A DNA stretch of 64,000 nt from assembly GCF_036860675.1 (NCBI RefSeq), contig NZ_JAYKGK010000001.1, positions 558,001 through 622,000 on the forward strand, read 5' to 3'. Each line of letters begins with the position of its first letter. Positions within the stretch are counted from its first letter, which is position 1. The notes below the pieces were generated by a model. That model did not search any database. It saw nothing but the letters and a program-made list of their open reading frames with translations, and had not been told where the DNA came from. Source of the stretch: Rosettibacter primus (GTDB taxonomy: Bacteria > Bacteroidota > Ignavibacteria > Ignavibacteriales > Melioribacteraceae). Position numbers and translations under genes: made by a program. Positions 16,084 to 25,686 of the stretch are shown here, piece by piece.

Positions 16084-18018
16084 TTATTTTCTATCAAACC
16101 ATACTTTCATCTTTCCAATTCCCCTATTTGACCATACATAATAAGGTATTAGTTTAATCTCAGATTCATCAATCTTTGTTTTTAATGAAATAAATTTTTC
16201 TCCTGAAATATTCATATCTTCTTTATAAAAAATTAAATTGCTGGGAATGTAAATTTCATCAATATTTTTATTATCAATTTCTTCGGCACAATATACAATC
16301 GGACCATATTCAAATGCCACTTTGTTGCTGTCGTCTTTAACTTTTTCATTTGCTATAACTTTCCGAACCATCATTGGTAAATTGAGTTCTATATTATCTC
16401 CCTTATGCCATTTTTTTGATATTTCGATATAACCTTTATTTAATTTAATATCTTCTTCTTTACCATTAATTTTCATTTTAATGCCATTAGAAAAAACATT
16501 CAAGTAAGAATATAAATCTCCAGGCAGAGGTTTGTTTAATGCCCAACCTGGCAAACGAATTTTCAGTGTAAAAGTTTGTTCTTCATCTGGATTAACAAAA
16601 ATACTTATATTTTCATCCCAAGGATAATTTGTTTGCTGGTCTAAATTAATTTTTTTGCCATTAATTAATAATTGCACAGAGCTTGCGACAAATAAATTTA
16701 TGTAAAGGCTATCATTATGCTTTGCATAAATTAATTCAGGAATTGAAGGGATAAATCGAATTAAATTTGTTGGACAACATGAACAATCAAACCATGGTTG
16801 TCTTGTACAAGAACCCATGTTAAATTCAAATTTACCATCTGACTCAAGAGGATTGGGATAGAAAAAATTTTTGCCGTCTAAAGATATACCTGCAATTAAT
16901 CCGTTATAAAGAGTTCTTTCAATGATATCATAAAATTTTGATTCGCCTGTTAAAAGAAATAATCTATGATTCCAGTAAACACTTGCGATTGCAGCACATG
17001 TTTCGTTATAAGCTGTGAGATTAGGAAGTTCATAATCTTTACCAAAAGATTCTCCTTCATGTCTTGAACCCAGTCCGCCAGTGATATACATTTTTTTATT
17101 AATAATATTTTCCCAAATCTTTTTAACAGCATTTAGATAATCAGTATCATTATACATTACAGCAATGTCAGTCATTCCCGCATACATATATAAAGCTCTT
17201 ACAGCGTGTCCCACTGCTTCTGTTTGTTTTGTAACAGGCAAATGGTCCTGACTATAATCACCATATAATTTATGTGTAGTAGAATCTCCTCTAATGTCAA
17301 GAAAAAATTTTGCAAGTTGAAGATACTTAGCATCACGAGTAATTTGATAAAGTTTAATTAGGCCGGTCTCAACAATTTGATGCCCAGGTGGTGTTCTTAA
17401 TTTACCAGGCCCGAAATTATCAACTAACAGATTAGCATTTTTAATTGCAATATCTAAAAAATTTCGTTTACCAGTTGCCCAATAATGTGCTGCAGCAGCT
17501 TCAAATAAATGACCACTATTATATAATTCATGACTGCTGATTTCATTTTCCCATCTTGTTTTGGAAGGTTTTACCCACCAAGCAGGTGGCTTTTCACGAT
17601 TAATTGTAAACCATGTTGTAATATATCCATCTTCTTCCTGACCAACTTTAATTATAGCAATTATAGAATCTAAATATGCATCTAAATCTTTGTCATACTT
17701 ATTCATTAAAGAATACGAAGCACCTTCAATAATTTTATATAAATCTGTATCATCAAAAGGCATTTTACCCTTATATGTTCCTTTCTTTTTACCACCTGCA
17801 ACTAAAAAGTTTTCTATGCGTCCTTCTTTATCACATTTGTCAAATGCATATTTTATAGTAGTATCTTGAATAACTCTAATTTTAGGCAACCAGAAATTAT
17901 CATGAAGAACAATATTTTTAATATTAACAGGTAATATCGGATAGTGCAAATATTTTGAATAATCCTGAGAAAAAATTAATGATGTTGAAATAACAAATAA
18001 TGATAATAATTTTTTCAT
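16084..18018 (-). CDS. GH127 beta-L-arabinofuranosidase, exported
   Basis: Glycoside hydrolase family 127 (644 aa). The signal peptide MKKLLSLFVI...LIFSQ dictates the inner ATG rather than the longer frame. Catalytic metal/thiol features of the family are visible: YNETC (Glu about 339, Cys about 341) and DCSCCPTN (Cys about 414 and 415). In the characterised enzyme HypBA1 these ligate zinc and one Cys is the nucleophile. It would release L-arabinose from arabinan, glycoproteins or arabinoxylan side chains outside the cytoplasm. The adjacent symporter and ribulokinase then take the sugar in. Its own promoter region carries two copies of the motif shared with the galM promoter. Confidence 0.92.
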   Translation of the reverse strand: MKKLLSLFVISTSLIFSQDYSKYLHYPILPVNIKNIVLHDNFWLPKIRVIQDTTIKYAFDKCDKEGRIENFLVAGGKKKGTYKGKMPFDDTDLYKIIEGASYSLMNKYDKDLDAYLDSIIAIIKVGQEEDGYITTWFTINREKPPAWWVKPSKTRWENEISSHELYNSGHLFEAAAAHYWATGKRNFLDIAIKNANLLVDNFGPGKLRTPPGHQIVETGLIKLYQITRDAKYLQLAKFFLDIRGDSTTHKLYGDYSQDHLPVTKQTEAVGHAVRALYMYAGMTDIAVMYNDTDYLNAVKKIWENIINKKMYITGGLGSRHEGESFGKDYELPNLTAYNETCAAIASVYWNHRLFLLTGESKFYDIIERTLYNGLIAGISLDGKNFFYPNPLESDGKFEFNMGSCTRQPWFDCSCCPTNLIRFIPSIPELIYAKHNDSLYINLFVASSVQLLINGKKINLDQQTNYPWDENISIFVNPDEEQTFTLKIRLPGWALNKPLPGDLYSYLNVFSNGIKMKINGKEEDIKLNKGYIEISKKWHKGDNIELNLPMMVRKVIANEKVKDDSNKVAFEYGPIVYCAEEIDNKNIDEIYIPSNLIFYKEDMNISGEKFISLKTKIDESEIKLIPYYVWSNRGIGKMKVWFDRK

Positions 18019-18413
18019 TTCATATCTTGTCTCATTTATAGTTTTTAATTTCATTTGTAAAAGTCTTTTTACAGGATTTAAGAAGAACTGATTTGTAAGA
18101 TAGCTTACATAAATTTTTCTAAGAACTATTTATACTGGGCACAAAAAATACGAGGATAAAAAAAAGAACAATTTGCGACTTTAAAAAGACTGTATTGGTT
18201 CAATCAAACTCTCATTTACGAAAATAGATATACAGATAATTAAACATATATTTAATACAACAAATAATAATAACTTCTAAAAATAGATTTCGAATTGACT
18301 TTTATTTTCGCTGCTATATGAAATCCAGCAAGAATTTATTTAATAATCAATGGATTTCTGTATACACAAAAATTAATACATTAAATTTTTCAGAAGTCTC
18401 AATTAATTATTTT
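18019..18413. other. Promoter region of the GH127-regulator unit
   Basis: About 395 bp without a gene between araB and the GH127 gene. It holds the repeated motif described separately. No clear intrinsic terminator for araB is visible. The stretch is otherwise plain A/T-rich sequence. Confidence 0.5.
18171..18221 (-). promoter_or_regulatory. Putative regulator binding sites upstream of GH127 gene
   Basis: On the minus strand two same-direction copies of TCGYAAAT occur: TTTCGTAAAT near 18221 and AGTCGCAAAT near 18178. Their TCG triplets are 43 bp apart, about four helical turns. The same two variants stand 21 bp apart upstream of the mutarotase gene. Direct repeats on one helix face are what AraC-family proteins bind, and an AraC/XylR-type gene is in the block. 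Assignment to that regulator is inference. Confidence 0.4.
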
Positions 18414-20114
18414 TTATTTTTTCATTCTTACTTCATCACGAATATCGAGCAATTCTTTCATTACATTGAACAATGAGCCATTCCAATTTTTAGTACCAAA
18501 GGCATCGTGAAGTTGACGATATAATGCATAAAGTTTTTTATAAGTTTTATGATATTCTTCATTTGGGTAATAAGTTTTACTTAAACTGGTCATTGCTGCT
18601 TGAGCATCTTTTACAGAATCATATCCGCCATTTTGTTTTCCGGCAGCCACAGCAGCAAAAATTGCTGCGCCTAATGCAGGAGTTTGTTCGCTCTTAGAAA
18701 TTTTCATTGGTCTTCCAATTACATCTGCATAAATCTGCATCATTAATGGATTTTTAACTGCAAGACCACCACAATTAACTACATCCTTAATTTTAACCCC
18801 ATATTCTTCAATTCTATCAATTATAGTTAAAGCACCAAAGGCAGTAGCTTCAATTAATGCACGGTAAATTTCATGTGGTGTAGTATGTAGTGTTTGACCA
18901 ATTAACAATCCTGATAAACGTACATCAACAAGAATCGTTCTATTCCCATTATTCCAATCAAGAGCTAATAAACCAGATTCACCGGGTAATAATTCCGAGG
19001 CAGCTTTTTCGAGATTAATAAATTTTTCTTCAACTGATGAACCATATTTTTCTGGAGTAAGATAATTTACGAACCACAACAAAATATCACCTACTGCAGA
19101 TTGACCTGCTTCAATTCCATAATAACCATTCATAACAGAACCATCAACAATACCACACACACCTTCAATATCTTTAAGCGGTTTTTGATTATTCCATACC
19201 ATGATATCGCAAGTACTTGTGCCGATTATTTTTACCATTGTTTCTTCAGTAATTCCAGCTCCAACTGCTCCCATATGAGCATCGAAAGCTCCAACTGCAA
19301 CTGCAACATTTTCAGATAATCCTAATTTTTCAGCCCATTCTTTAGAAAGATTACCTGCTAAGTTTTCTGCACTGTATGTGTTTTCGTATAATCTATCACG
19401 CAGTTGTTCCAAGCCGGGAGAAAGTGATGTTAAAAATTCTTTATCAGGTAATCCGCCCCATTGCAAATTATACATTGCTTTATGACCAGCAGCACAAATA
19501 CTTCTTTTAATTTCTGCAGGTTTCGTTTTACCAATTAAAACAGCAGGAATCCAATCACAAATTTCTACCCAGCTATATGTTTCATTGAATAATTCAGGGT
19601 CAACATTTTTGCAATGAAGAATTTTGCTCCAGAACCATTCCGAGGAATATTTACCACCAATCTTTGATAAATATTGAGGACGAATTTTTGATGCTAATTC
19701 TGTAATTTGTTCTGCTTCCTGAAAACTGGTATGGTCTTTCCACAACCAGACCATTGCATTTGGATTATCATTGTATTTTTCTTTGAAACACATTGGCAGT
19801 CCATTTTCATCAATTGGCATAGGACTACTGCCCGTTGTATCAATACCAATTCCTATAACATCATTATTATTAAAATCAGGTTCAATTTCTTTTGATTTCT
19901 TTAATGCTTCTTTAATTGTAGATTCAATGCCTAGTAAATAATCTGCTGGATTTTGTCTTGCAAGATTGGGGTTATCAGAATCAATGATAACCCCATCTTT
20001 TCCAGATGGATATGGAAATACATGACTTGCAATTTCTTTTCCATCAGAAACTCTAACTACTAAGGAACGGCATGAGTTTGTGCCGAAGTCAAGACCAATA
20101 ACATATTTGCTCAT
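18414..20114 (-). CDS. araB: Ribulokinase (L-ribulose kinase)
   Basis: FGGY-family carbohydrate kinase, 566 aa, the full ribulokinase length. It phosphorylates L-ribulose with ATP in L-arabinose catabolism. The N-terminus YVIGLDFGTNSCRSLVVR is the phosphate-1 motif; GIGIDTTGSSPMP and VAVGAFDAHMGAVGAG match ribulokinases, as does EATAFGALTIIDRI. It is 17 nt downstream of the symporter gene, in an operon with a mutarotase. araA and araD are not in the window, so the pathway is completed elsewhere or with other enzymes. Confidence 0.95.
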   Translation of the reverse strand: MSKYVIGLDFGTNSCRSLVVRVSDGKEIASHVFPYPSGKDGVIIDSDNPNLARQNPADYLLGIESTIKEALKKSKEIEPDFNNNDVIGIGIDTTGSSPMPIDENGLPMCFKEKYNDNPNAMVWLWKDHTSFQEAEQITELASKIRPQYLSKIGGKYSSEWFWSKILHCKNVDPELFNETYSWVEICDWIPAVLIGKTKPAEIKRSICAAGHKAMYNLQWGGLPDKEFLTSLSPGLEQLRDRLYENTYSAENLAGNLSKEWAEKLGLSENVAVAVGAFDAHMGAVGAGITEETMVKIIGTSTCDIMVWNNQKPLKDIEGVCGIVDGSVMNGYYGIEAGQSAVGDILLWFVNYLTPEKYGSSVEEKFINLEKAASELLPGESGLLALDWNNGNRTILVDVRLSGLLIGQTLHTTPHEIYRALIEATAFGALTIIDRIEEYGVKIKDVVNCGGLAVKNPLMMQIYADVIGRPMKISKSEQTPALGAAIFAAVAAGKQNGGYDSVKDAQAAMTSLSKTYYPNEEYHKTYKKLYALYRQLHDAFGTKNWNGSLFNVMKELLDIRDEVRMKK

Positions 20115-20131
20115 ATCAACCTCTCAAAAAA

Positions 20132-21886
20132 TTAACCTGTAAAGTAGATATAAGCCATAAGTATGAAAATAATTACTAATGAAGAGAAAATAACATCCCA
20201 TTTATTCCAGCTTGCTCTTGATTCTTTACGATGTTCTTCTGTAACTGTTTGATATGTTAATCCTGTTATTTTATCATACGATGGTTCTTCTGTAGCATAG
20301 CTTACTGCTACCATTACAATTAGACTTATCAAAAAGATCAATAAGCTGTAATATTGGAAATAAATATTATTGACAATCCAAAGGAATGAACCTTCGGAGT
20401 AATGAAATCCTTTAATTAATTTGACTGGAGTATCTACAGCGAGTCTAAAAATACCTAATGCAAAACCTGTATAAAGAGCAGCCAGACAACCCTTTGCATT
20501 TAATCTTTTATGAAATACTCCTGCAAAGAATACAACAAAAATTGGAGGAGCTAAATAAGCTTGAACACCTTGCAGATAATCATAAAGACCTTTACCACCA
20601 CGAATAACAGGCAACCATAATAATCCAATTAAAACCATCACAGCAGTAGCAACTCTTCCAACCCATACCAATCTTTCCTGAGAAGCATTCGGATGAAGTC
20701 GAGAATAAAAGTCAATAGTAAATAAAGTTGAACTCGCATTAAAAGCTCCAGCAAGAGAACTCATTAATGCTGCTAGTAGACCTGCAACTACAATCCCTCT
20801 TATACCAATTGGTAAAACAGTAGCAACCATTAACGGGAATGCTTGCTGAGCGTTATCCCGAATAATATTTCCATTAGCATCGAGTAAAGTTTGTTGAATT
20901 GAAGGAATCTTTCCACTAACTGCAAGGCCATAGCAAATTATACCAGGGATAATAAATATAAATACAGGTAATAATTTAAAAAATGCAGCTGCAATAGTAC
21001 CGCGGCGAGCTTGAGTTTCATTTGGTGCTGCTAATACTCTTTGAACAATATACTGGTCTGTAGTCCAGTACCACAAACCAATAATTGGAGCACAAAATAA
21101 CATTCCAACCCAGGGATAATTATCATTAAAATACCATGCCATTTTACCTGCTTCTTTTACAGGTGCCCAGGTTCCTTCAACGCCATGTGGAACAAGCGGT
21201 TTCCATAGATTGAACATTTCTGGAGAAACAATTGCTCTAAGTTCACTCCAGCCACCAATTGCTTGCAGACCAAAAAATGTAACTAATGCAGAGCCAATAA
21301 TTAAAATGATAGTTTGTAATGCTTCAGTATAAGCAACCGCACTCATTCCACCAAGAATTGTGTAAATTCCAGTTACAATAATTACAAGTATTGAACCTAT
21401 CCAGAAACTATCCATTCCCATAAAATTTATATCTGGCAACAAGACAGCAAAAACAACTCCACCTGCAAAAACTCCAACTGCAATCTTAGTTAATATATAT
21501 GCTACCAAAGAAATACCAGAAAGAACAATTCTTGCTTTGGGTGAAAATCTTTTTTCAAGAAATTCAGGCATAGTAAATACTTTTGACCTTAAATAAAAAG
21601 GAACCATAATCCATCCTAATATTAGCAAACACCAAGCATGCAATTCATAGTGAGCCATTGCAACTCCATCAGTAGCTCCTGAACCAGCCAATCCAACTAA
21701 ATGTTCTGAACCGATATTAGAAGCAAAAATTGAAGCACCTACAATAAACCATCCTAAACTTCTTCCAGCTAAAAAATATCCATCAGAGGTTTTCTTTTGT
21801 CTTTTTATAACCCACCATGCAAGACCAAGAATTATCGCGAAATAACCGGCTATAACAAGCCAGTCAATTGTGCTGAGTACTCCCAT
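20132..21886 (-). CDS. Sodium/sugar symporter (SSS/SGLT family)
   Basis: 584-residue membrane transporter with about 14 hydrophobic helices. The N-terminus IDWLVIAGYFAIILGLAWW, GRSLGWFIVGASIFASNIG and GMSAVAYTEALQTIIL are typical of the SGLT branch of the solute:sodium symporters. Given the ribulokinase downstream and the mutarotase upstream (27 nt), arabinose is the likely substrate; galactose or xylose cannot be excluded. Confidence 0.95.
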   Translation of the reverse strand: MGVLSTIDWLVIAGYFAIILGLAWWVIKRQKKTSDGYFLAGRSLGWFIVGASIFASNIGSEHLVGLAGSGATDGVAMAHYELHAWCLLILGWIMVPFYLRSKVFTMPEFLEKRFSPKARIVLSGISLVAYILTKIAVGVFAGGVVFAVLLPDINFMGMDSFWIGSILVIIVTGIYTILGGMSAVAYTEALQTIILIIGSALVTFFGLQAIGGWSELRAIVSPEMFNLWKPLVPHGVEGTWAPVKEAGKMAWYFNDNYPWVGMLFCAPIIGLWYWTTDQYIVQRVLAAPNETQARRGTIAAAFFKLLPVFIFIIPGIICYGLAVSGKIPSIQQTLLDANGNIIRDNAQQAFPLMVATVLPIGIRGIVVAGLLAALMSSLAGAFNASSTLFTIDFYSRLHPNASQERLVWVGRVATAVMVLIGLLWLPVIRGGKGLYDYLQGVQAYLAPPIFVVFFAGVFHKRLNAKGCLAALYTGFALGIFRLAVDTPVKLIKGFHYSEGSFLWIVNNIYFQYYSLLIFLISLIVMVAVSYATEEPSYDKITGLTYQTVTEEHRKESRASWNKWDVIFSSLVIIFILMAYIYFTG

Positions 21887-21912
21887 ATTTGACCTCTTTT
21901 ATTTTGATGTGA

Positions 21913-23046
21913 TTATTTAACTAAAAATCGATATATAGTTTTTTGTGTATATTTTTCACCAGGTTTTAAAACTACAGATGGAAAATTTGGATGATTCGGT
22001 GAATCAGGAAAATGTTGTGTTTCAAGACATAATCCTGTTCTAAAATCATAAGTTACACCCTTTTTCCCTTTAATTGAACTATTAAGAAAATTACCAGAAT
22101 AAAATTGAATTCCAGGTTGGTCTGTTAATACTTCCATAGCTCTGCCGCTTATTGGTTCAAATAATTCTGCAACCTTTCTTACTTTGCCATTAAAATTATT
22201 TAATACCCAGTTATGGTCATATCCTTTTCCAAAAATTAACTGTTGATGTTGTTGATTAATTCTTTCACCAATTTTATGAAAAGTTTTAAAATCAAATGGA
22301 GTACCTTCTACTTTCATTAATTCACCAGTTGGAATTAACTGGTCATTGACAGGAGTTAGATAATCAGCGTCTATAAACAATTCATGATTTAGAATTGTAT
22401 TTTCAAATGAGCCGCTCAAATTAAAATATGAATGATGTGTTGGATTTACAATAGTCGGTTTATCAGTTGTTGCAGTGTAATCTATAATGATTTCATTATT
22501 GTCATTAAGAGTATAAATAACTTCTATTGTTAAATTACCCGGATATCCCTGTTCACCATCTTTACTATGATATGTAAGCTTTAAAGATTGCGAGCTATCA
22601 GTTGTTATAGGTTCAGCTTCCCATAAAACTTTATTAAAACCTGTTGTCCCTCCGTGCAAATGATTTACACCATCATTAATTGTTAACTGATATTCAACAT
22701 CATCTAATTTAAATTTCCCTTTATTAATTCTATTTCCAAATCTACCTACAATACATCCGAAGTAAGATTTTCCATTAATATAATCTTCAAGATTATCATA
22801 ACCCATTACAATATCGTCGAACTTATTGTTCTTATCAGGTGCAGTTAATGATACAATCGTAGCTCCATAATTAATAATTTTTGCTTCCATTCCATTCTTG
22901 TTTGTAAGAGTGTAAACAAAAACTTGTTCACCGGTTGGAAGTGTACCAAACAATTTTTTGTCAATCATTTTTTCCCTCGTGTTACTTGTTTGACATGAAT
23001 ATAAAAAAGTCACAATTAATACCGTGCTGATAATTTTCTTAATCAT
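21913..23046 (-). CDS. galM: Aldose 1-epimerase (mutarotase) with lipoprotein signal
   Basis: Galactose-mutarotase family, 377 aa, interconverting alpha and beta sugar anomers. The N-terminus MIKKIISTVLIVTFLYSCQ is a lipoprotein signal with Cys about 18, so the protein works outside the inner membrane, as in several Bacteroidota sugar loci. Family features: GCIVGRFGNRI, NDGVNHLHGG (His), PTHHSYFNLSG (His) and the Glu in LCLETQHFPDSPN. It heads the mutarotase-symporter-ribulokinase operon, presumably supplying the right anomer to the symporter. Confidence 0.93.
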   Translation of the reverse strand: MIKKIISTVLIVTFLYSCQTSNTREKMIDKKLFGTLPTGEQVFVYTLTNKNGMEAKIINYGATIVSLTAPDKNNKFDDIVMGYDNLEDYINGKSYFGCIVGRFGNRINKGKFKLDDVEYQLTINDGVNHLHGGTTGFNKVLWEAEPITTDSSQSLKLTYHSKDGEQGYPGNLTIEVIYTLNDNNEIIIDYTATTDKPTIVNPTHHSYFNLSGSFENTILNHELFIDADYLTPVNDQLIPTGELMKVEGTPFDFKTFHKIGERINQQHQQLIFGKGYDHNWVLNNFNGKVRKVAELFEPISGRAMEVLTDQPGIQFYSGNFLNSSIKGKKGVTYDFRTGLCLETQHFPDSPNHPNFPSVVLKPGEKYTQKTIYRFLVK

Positions 23047-23369
23047 TTTATTAATTCCCTTTTAATTAATTAAATGATATAAATGATATATTAGATAAGA
23101 ATCATAAAGAAACCAAATTGCGACTTTTAATAACCAATTTACGAAATTATTTGTAAACATTAACAATAAATTTCAAAAGTAGTCAATAGAATATTATGAC
23201 AAAAATAATTTAGTCATTTAACACTAAGCAATTTTTTTTATTGATGTAATAAATTACAAATTAATGATTAAAAACTTTTGAGACTAAATTTTACTTGGGA
23301 GTAAATTTAAGTAGAAATAACTAACATGATTTTAAAAATAAGAACTATTAAATGCATTACTTTGCAAAT
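23047..23369. other. Promoter region of the mutarotase operon
   Basis: About 320 bp without a gene, between the rhodanese stop and the mutarotase start (both genes on the minus strand). It contains the operator-like direct repeats near 23119-23145. Apart from these I see only A/T-rich sequence. Confidence 0.5.
23116..23145 (-). promoter_or_regulatory. Operator-like direct repeats upstream of galM
   Basis: On the minus strand TTTCGTAAATTGGTT and GTCGCAAATTTGGTT follow each other in the same direction, TCG to TCG distance 21 bp (two helical turns). That is the spacing of AraC-type I1-I2 half-sites. The matching TCGYAAAT pair upstream of the GH127 gene makes chance less likely and links both transcription units to one regulator. 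Confidence 0.5.
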
Positions 23370-24242
23370 TCATTTTTTAGGTTTAGGATAACCTCTTTCT
23401 ATTGGGAGAGAAAAATTTCTTGACCATTCATTCCATGAGCCTAAGTAATTTTTTACATTTTTAATTCCAGCGAGCTTCATAGCAATAAACATATTTGAAG
23501 TTCTTGCCCCTTTGAAACAATAAATATAAACTGTACTTTCTTCAATAATTCCTGACTTTAAAAAAATTTCTTTCAATTCATCTGGTTCTTTGAAATAAGC
23601 AACATAATTTTTATGATACATCGTCTGATACCATTCAATCCATTTAGCTCCTGGAATTCTGCCTTTCCTTGGAGCAAAATCAGGACCATATGGCGAAGAA
23701 CTTGTGCCTACCCATTCTGCATGGTCACGGCAATCTAATTTTATTATATCTGGATTTGTCAATGATTCTAACATTTCTTCCTGAGTAACGATAATAGAAT
23801 TATCAATACTTATATTGAAAATTTTTTCTTCAACATTAGGAATTTGTCGTGTAACAGGAAGATTTTTTGCAATCCATGCTTGATATCCGCCATGTAATAC
23901 TTTTACATTTTTATGTCCAAGATGTTTTAACAAAAAATAACCTCTGCAAGATCTTCCATATCCATTATCCATTGCATCTTCATAAACAATTACTCTTTCA
24001 CTTCCATCAATACCAGCTTTACCAAAAAGTTCGGTGAATTTCTTTCTCATTGCATCATATCCACCATTCTCTTTTGTGGATAGATAAGTAAATATTTCAT
24101 AAATATTAATTGCACCTGGTATGTGGTCGACGAGATAATCTTCAGGTTCTCTTGTATCAATTATTACTAAATCTTTACTACCTAATATTTCAAATAATTC
24201 TTCAACTTCGATTAAATATTGTTTTTTTATTTCAGATTCCAA
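23370..24242 (-). CDS. Two-domain rhodanese (thiosulfate/3-mercaptopyruvate sulfurtransferase-like)
   Basis: 290 aa with two rhodanese folds. The first (about 10-135) lacks a catalytic Cys loop and is structural. The second (about 150-285) has IYCFKGARTS, where the Cys begins the active-site loop. It transfers sulfane sulfur from a donor to a thiol acceptor; the donor is not predictable. No signal peptide, so cytoplasmic. It lies 65 nt behind the last his gene in the same direction and may be co-transcribed. Confidence 0.9.
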   Translation of the reverse strand: MESEIKKQYLIEVEELFEILGSKDLVIIDTREPEDYLVDHIPGAINIYEIFTYLSTKENGGYDAMRKKFTELFGKAGIDGSERVIVYEDAMDNGYGRSCRGYFLLKHLGHKNVKVLHGGYQAWIAKNLPVTRQIPNVEEKIFNISIDNSIIVTQEEMLESLTNPDIIKLDCRDHAEWVGTSSSPYGPDFAPRKGRIPGAKWIEWYQTMYHKNYVAYFKEPDELKEIFLKSGIIEESTVYIYCFKGARTSNMFIAMKLAGIKNVKNYLGSWNEWSRNFSLPIERGYPKPKK

Positions 24243-24307
24243 TTTAATCTCTCAATTAATAAGGGAGTAGATTTTTTATAAAATTATCGGAAGTTTAATT
24301 GAAGATT

Positions 24308-24934
24308 TTAGTCGGGATTATTTTTTTGTTTTTGATAATGTCTTTCAATTAGATTATTCAAAACTTCCTGCAGTTCAATATTTTCTTCGACAAGCATTAC
24401 TAAGAGATGATAAATTAAATCTGATATTTCATTTATAATTTCATTTCTGTCCTTATTCTTTGCAGCAATAATTGTTTCAACAGCTTCTTCGCCAACTTTT
24501 TGAATTATTCTGTTCAAACCGCTCTGGAATAATTTAGTGGTATAAGAACCTTCCGGTAATTTTTCTTTTCTTTCTTTAATTAATTCGAAAAGATATTCAA
24601 GAAATTTTGTATTTAATTTTTCATTGCCAAAACATGAATAATTTCCAAGATGGCATGTTGGTCCATCAGGCTTAGCAATTATTAAAAGTGTATCATTATC
24701 GCAATCTGTTTTGATATCAATTAAATGCAAATAATTTTTTGATGTTTCTCCTTTAGTCCATAATGTTTTTCTTGTTCTGCTATAAAATGTTACAAGTTTT
24801 GTATCAATAGTTTTTTCAAGAGCTTCCTGATTCATATATCCAAGCATTAAAACCTGACCGGTAAAATTATCTACAACAATTGCAGGAACAAGTCCAGAAT
24901 TCTTTGAGAAATCAATCGAGTTTATTTCTATCAT
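24308..24934 (-). CDS. hisI: Bifunctional phosphoribosyl-AMP cyclohydrolase / phosphoribosyl-ATP pyrophosphatase
   Basis: 208 aa, the fused HisI-HisE form (also named hisIE). Residues about 1-105 are the cyclohydrolase (GQVLMLGYMNQEAL, TDCDNDTLLI, GPTCHLGNYSCF with the zinc Cys residues). Residues about 115-205 are the pyrophosphohydrolase (KVGEEAVETIIAA). These are steps 2 and 3 of histidine synthesis. It is the last his gene of the operon and overlaps hisF by four bases (ATGA). Confidence 0.96.
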   Translation of the reverse strand: MIEINSIDFSKNSGLVPAIVVDNFTGQVLMLGYMNQEALEKTIDTKLVTFYSRTRKTLWTKGETSKNYLHLIDIKTDCDNDTLLIIAKPDGPTCHLGNYSCFGNEKLNTKFLEYLFELIKERKEKLPEGSYTTKLFQSGLNRIIQKVGEEAVETIIAAKNKDRNEIINEISDLIYHLLVMLVEENIELQEVLNNLIERHYQKQKNNPD

Positions 24935-25686
24935 AATCTTATATTTATATTATTTTCTTTAAGATAATTTTTTAGTTCATTAATTCTTAATTCTCCATAG
25001 TGAAATAAACCTGCAGCGAGACATGCATCAACATTTGCAATTTTAAATGCATCAAGAAAATGTTCTTTTGACCCTGCACCTCCGCTTGCAATTACAGGAA
25101 TTGTAACTGAATCTACTACTTTTTTCAAAAACTCTATATCATATCCTTTGCGAGTTCCATCATGGTCCATCGAAGTCAATAAAATTTCTCCTGCTCCAAG
25201 TTCATTAACTCTCTTACACCATTGAAACCCTTCAAGCTGAGTTTCTTCTTTCCCACCTTTGATGAAAACTTTTTTAATTCCATTTACAACTTTAACATCA
25301 ATTGCCGCAACAACAGCCTGCGAACCAAATTGTTTGGCAGCTTGAGTAATTAAATCTGGATTTCTTACAATTGATGAGTTGAGAGATACTTTATCAGCTC
25401 CTGCTTTTAATAATTCTTCAATATCTTTTAGAGAAGAAATTCCTCCACCGACAGTAAAAGGGATTCTCAAAACTTTTGCAACATCACGCACAAGTCCAAT
25501 CAAAGTTTTCCTTTTTTCTTCTGTTGCAGTAATATCAAGAAACACAAGTTCATCTGCCCCTTCTTCATAATATCTTTGTGATAACTCAACTGCTGAACCT
25601 GCATCTTTCAAATTAACAAAATTGACTCCTTTGACAACTCTACCATCTTTCACATCAAGACACGGTATTATACGCTTAGCTACCAA
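24931..25686 (-). CDS. hisF: Imidazole glycerol phosphate synthase cyclase subunit
   Basis: 251-residue (beta/alpha)8 barrel. Start VAKRIIPCLDVKDGRVVKG and the second-half motif IPVIASGGAGS are diagnostic, with the catalytic Asp pair in LDV and MDHDG. It joins ammonia from HisH to PRFAR to give imidazole glycerol phosphate and AICAR. It overlaps hisA by 11 bases, and hisH lies two genes upstream. Confidence 0.97.
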   Translation of the reverse strand: MVAKRIIPCLDVKDGRVVKGVNFVNLKDAGSAVELSQRYYEEGADELVFLDITATEEKRKTLIGLVRDVAKVLRIPFTVGGGISSLKDIEELLKAGADKVSLNSSIVRNPDLITQAAKQFGSQAVVAAIDVKVVNGIKKVFIKGGKEETQLEGFQWCKRVNELGAGEILLTSMDHDGTRKGYDIEFLKKVVDSVTIPVIASGGAGSKEHFLDAFKIANVDACLAAGLFHYGELRINELKNYLKENNINIRL

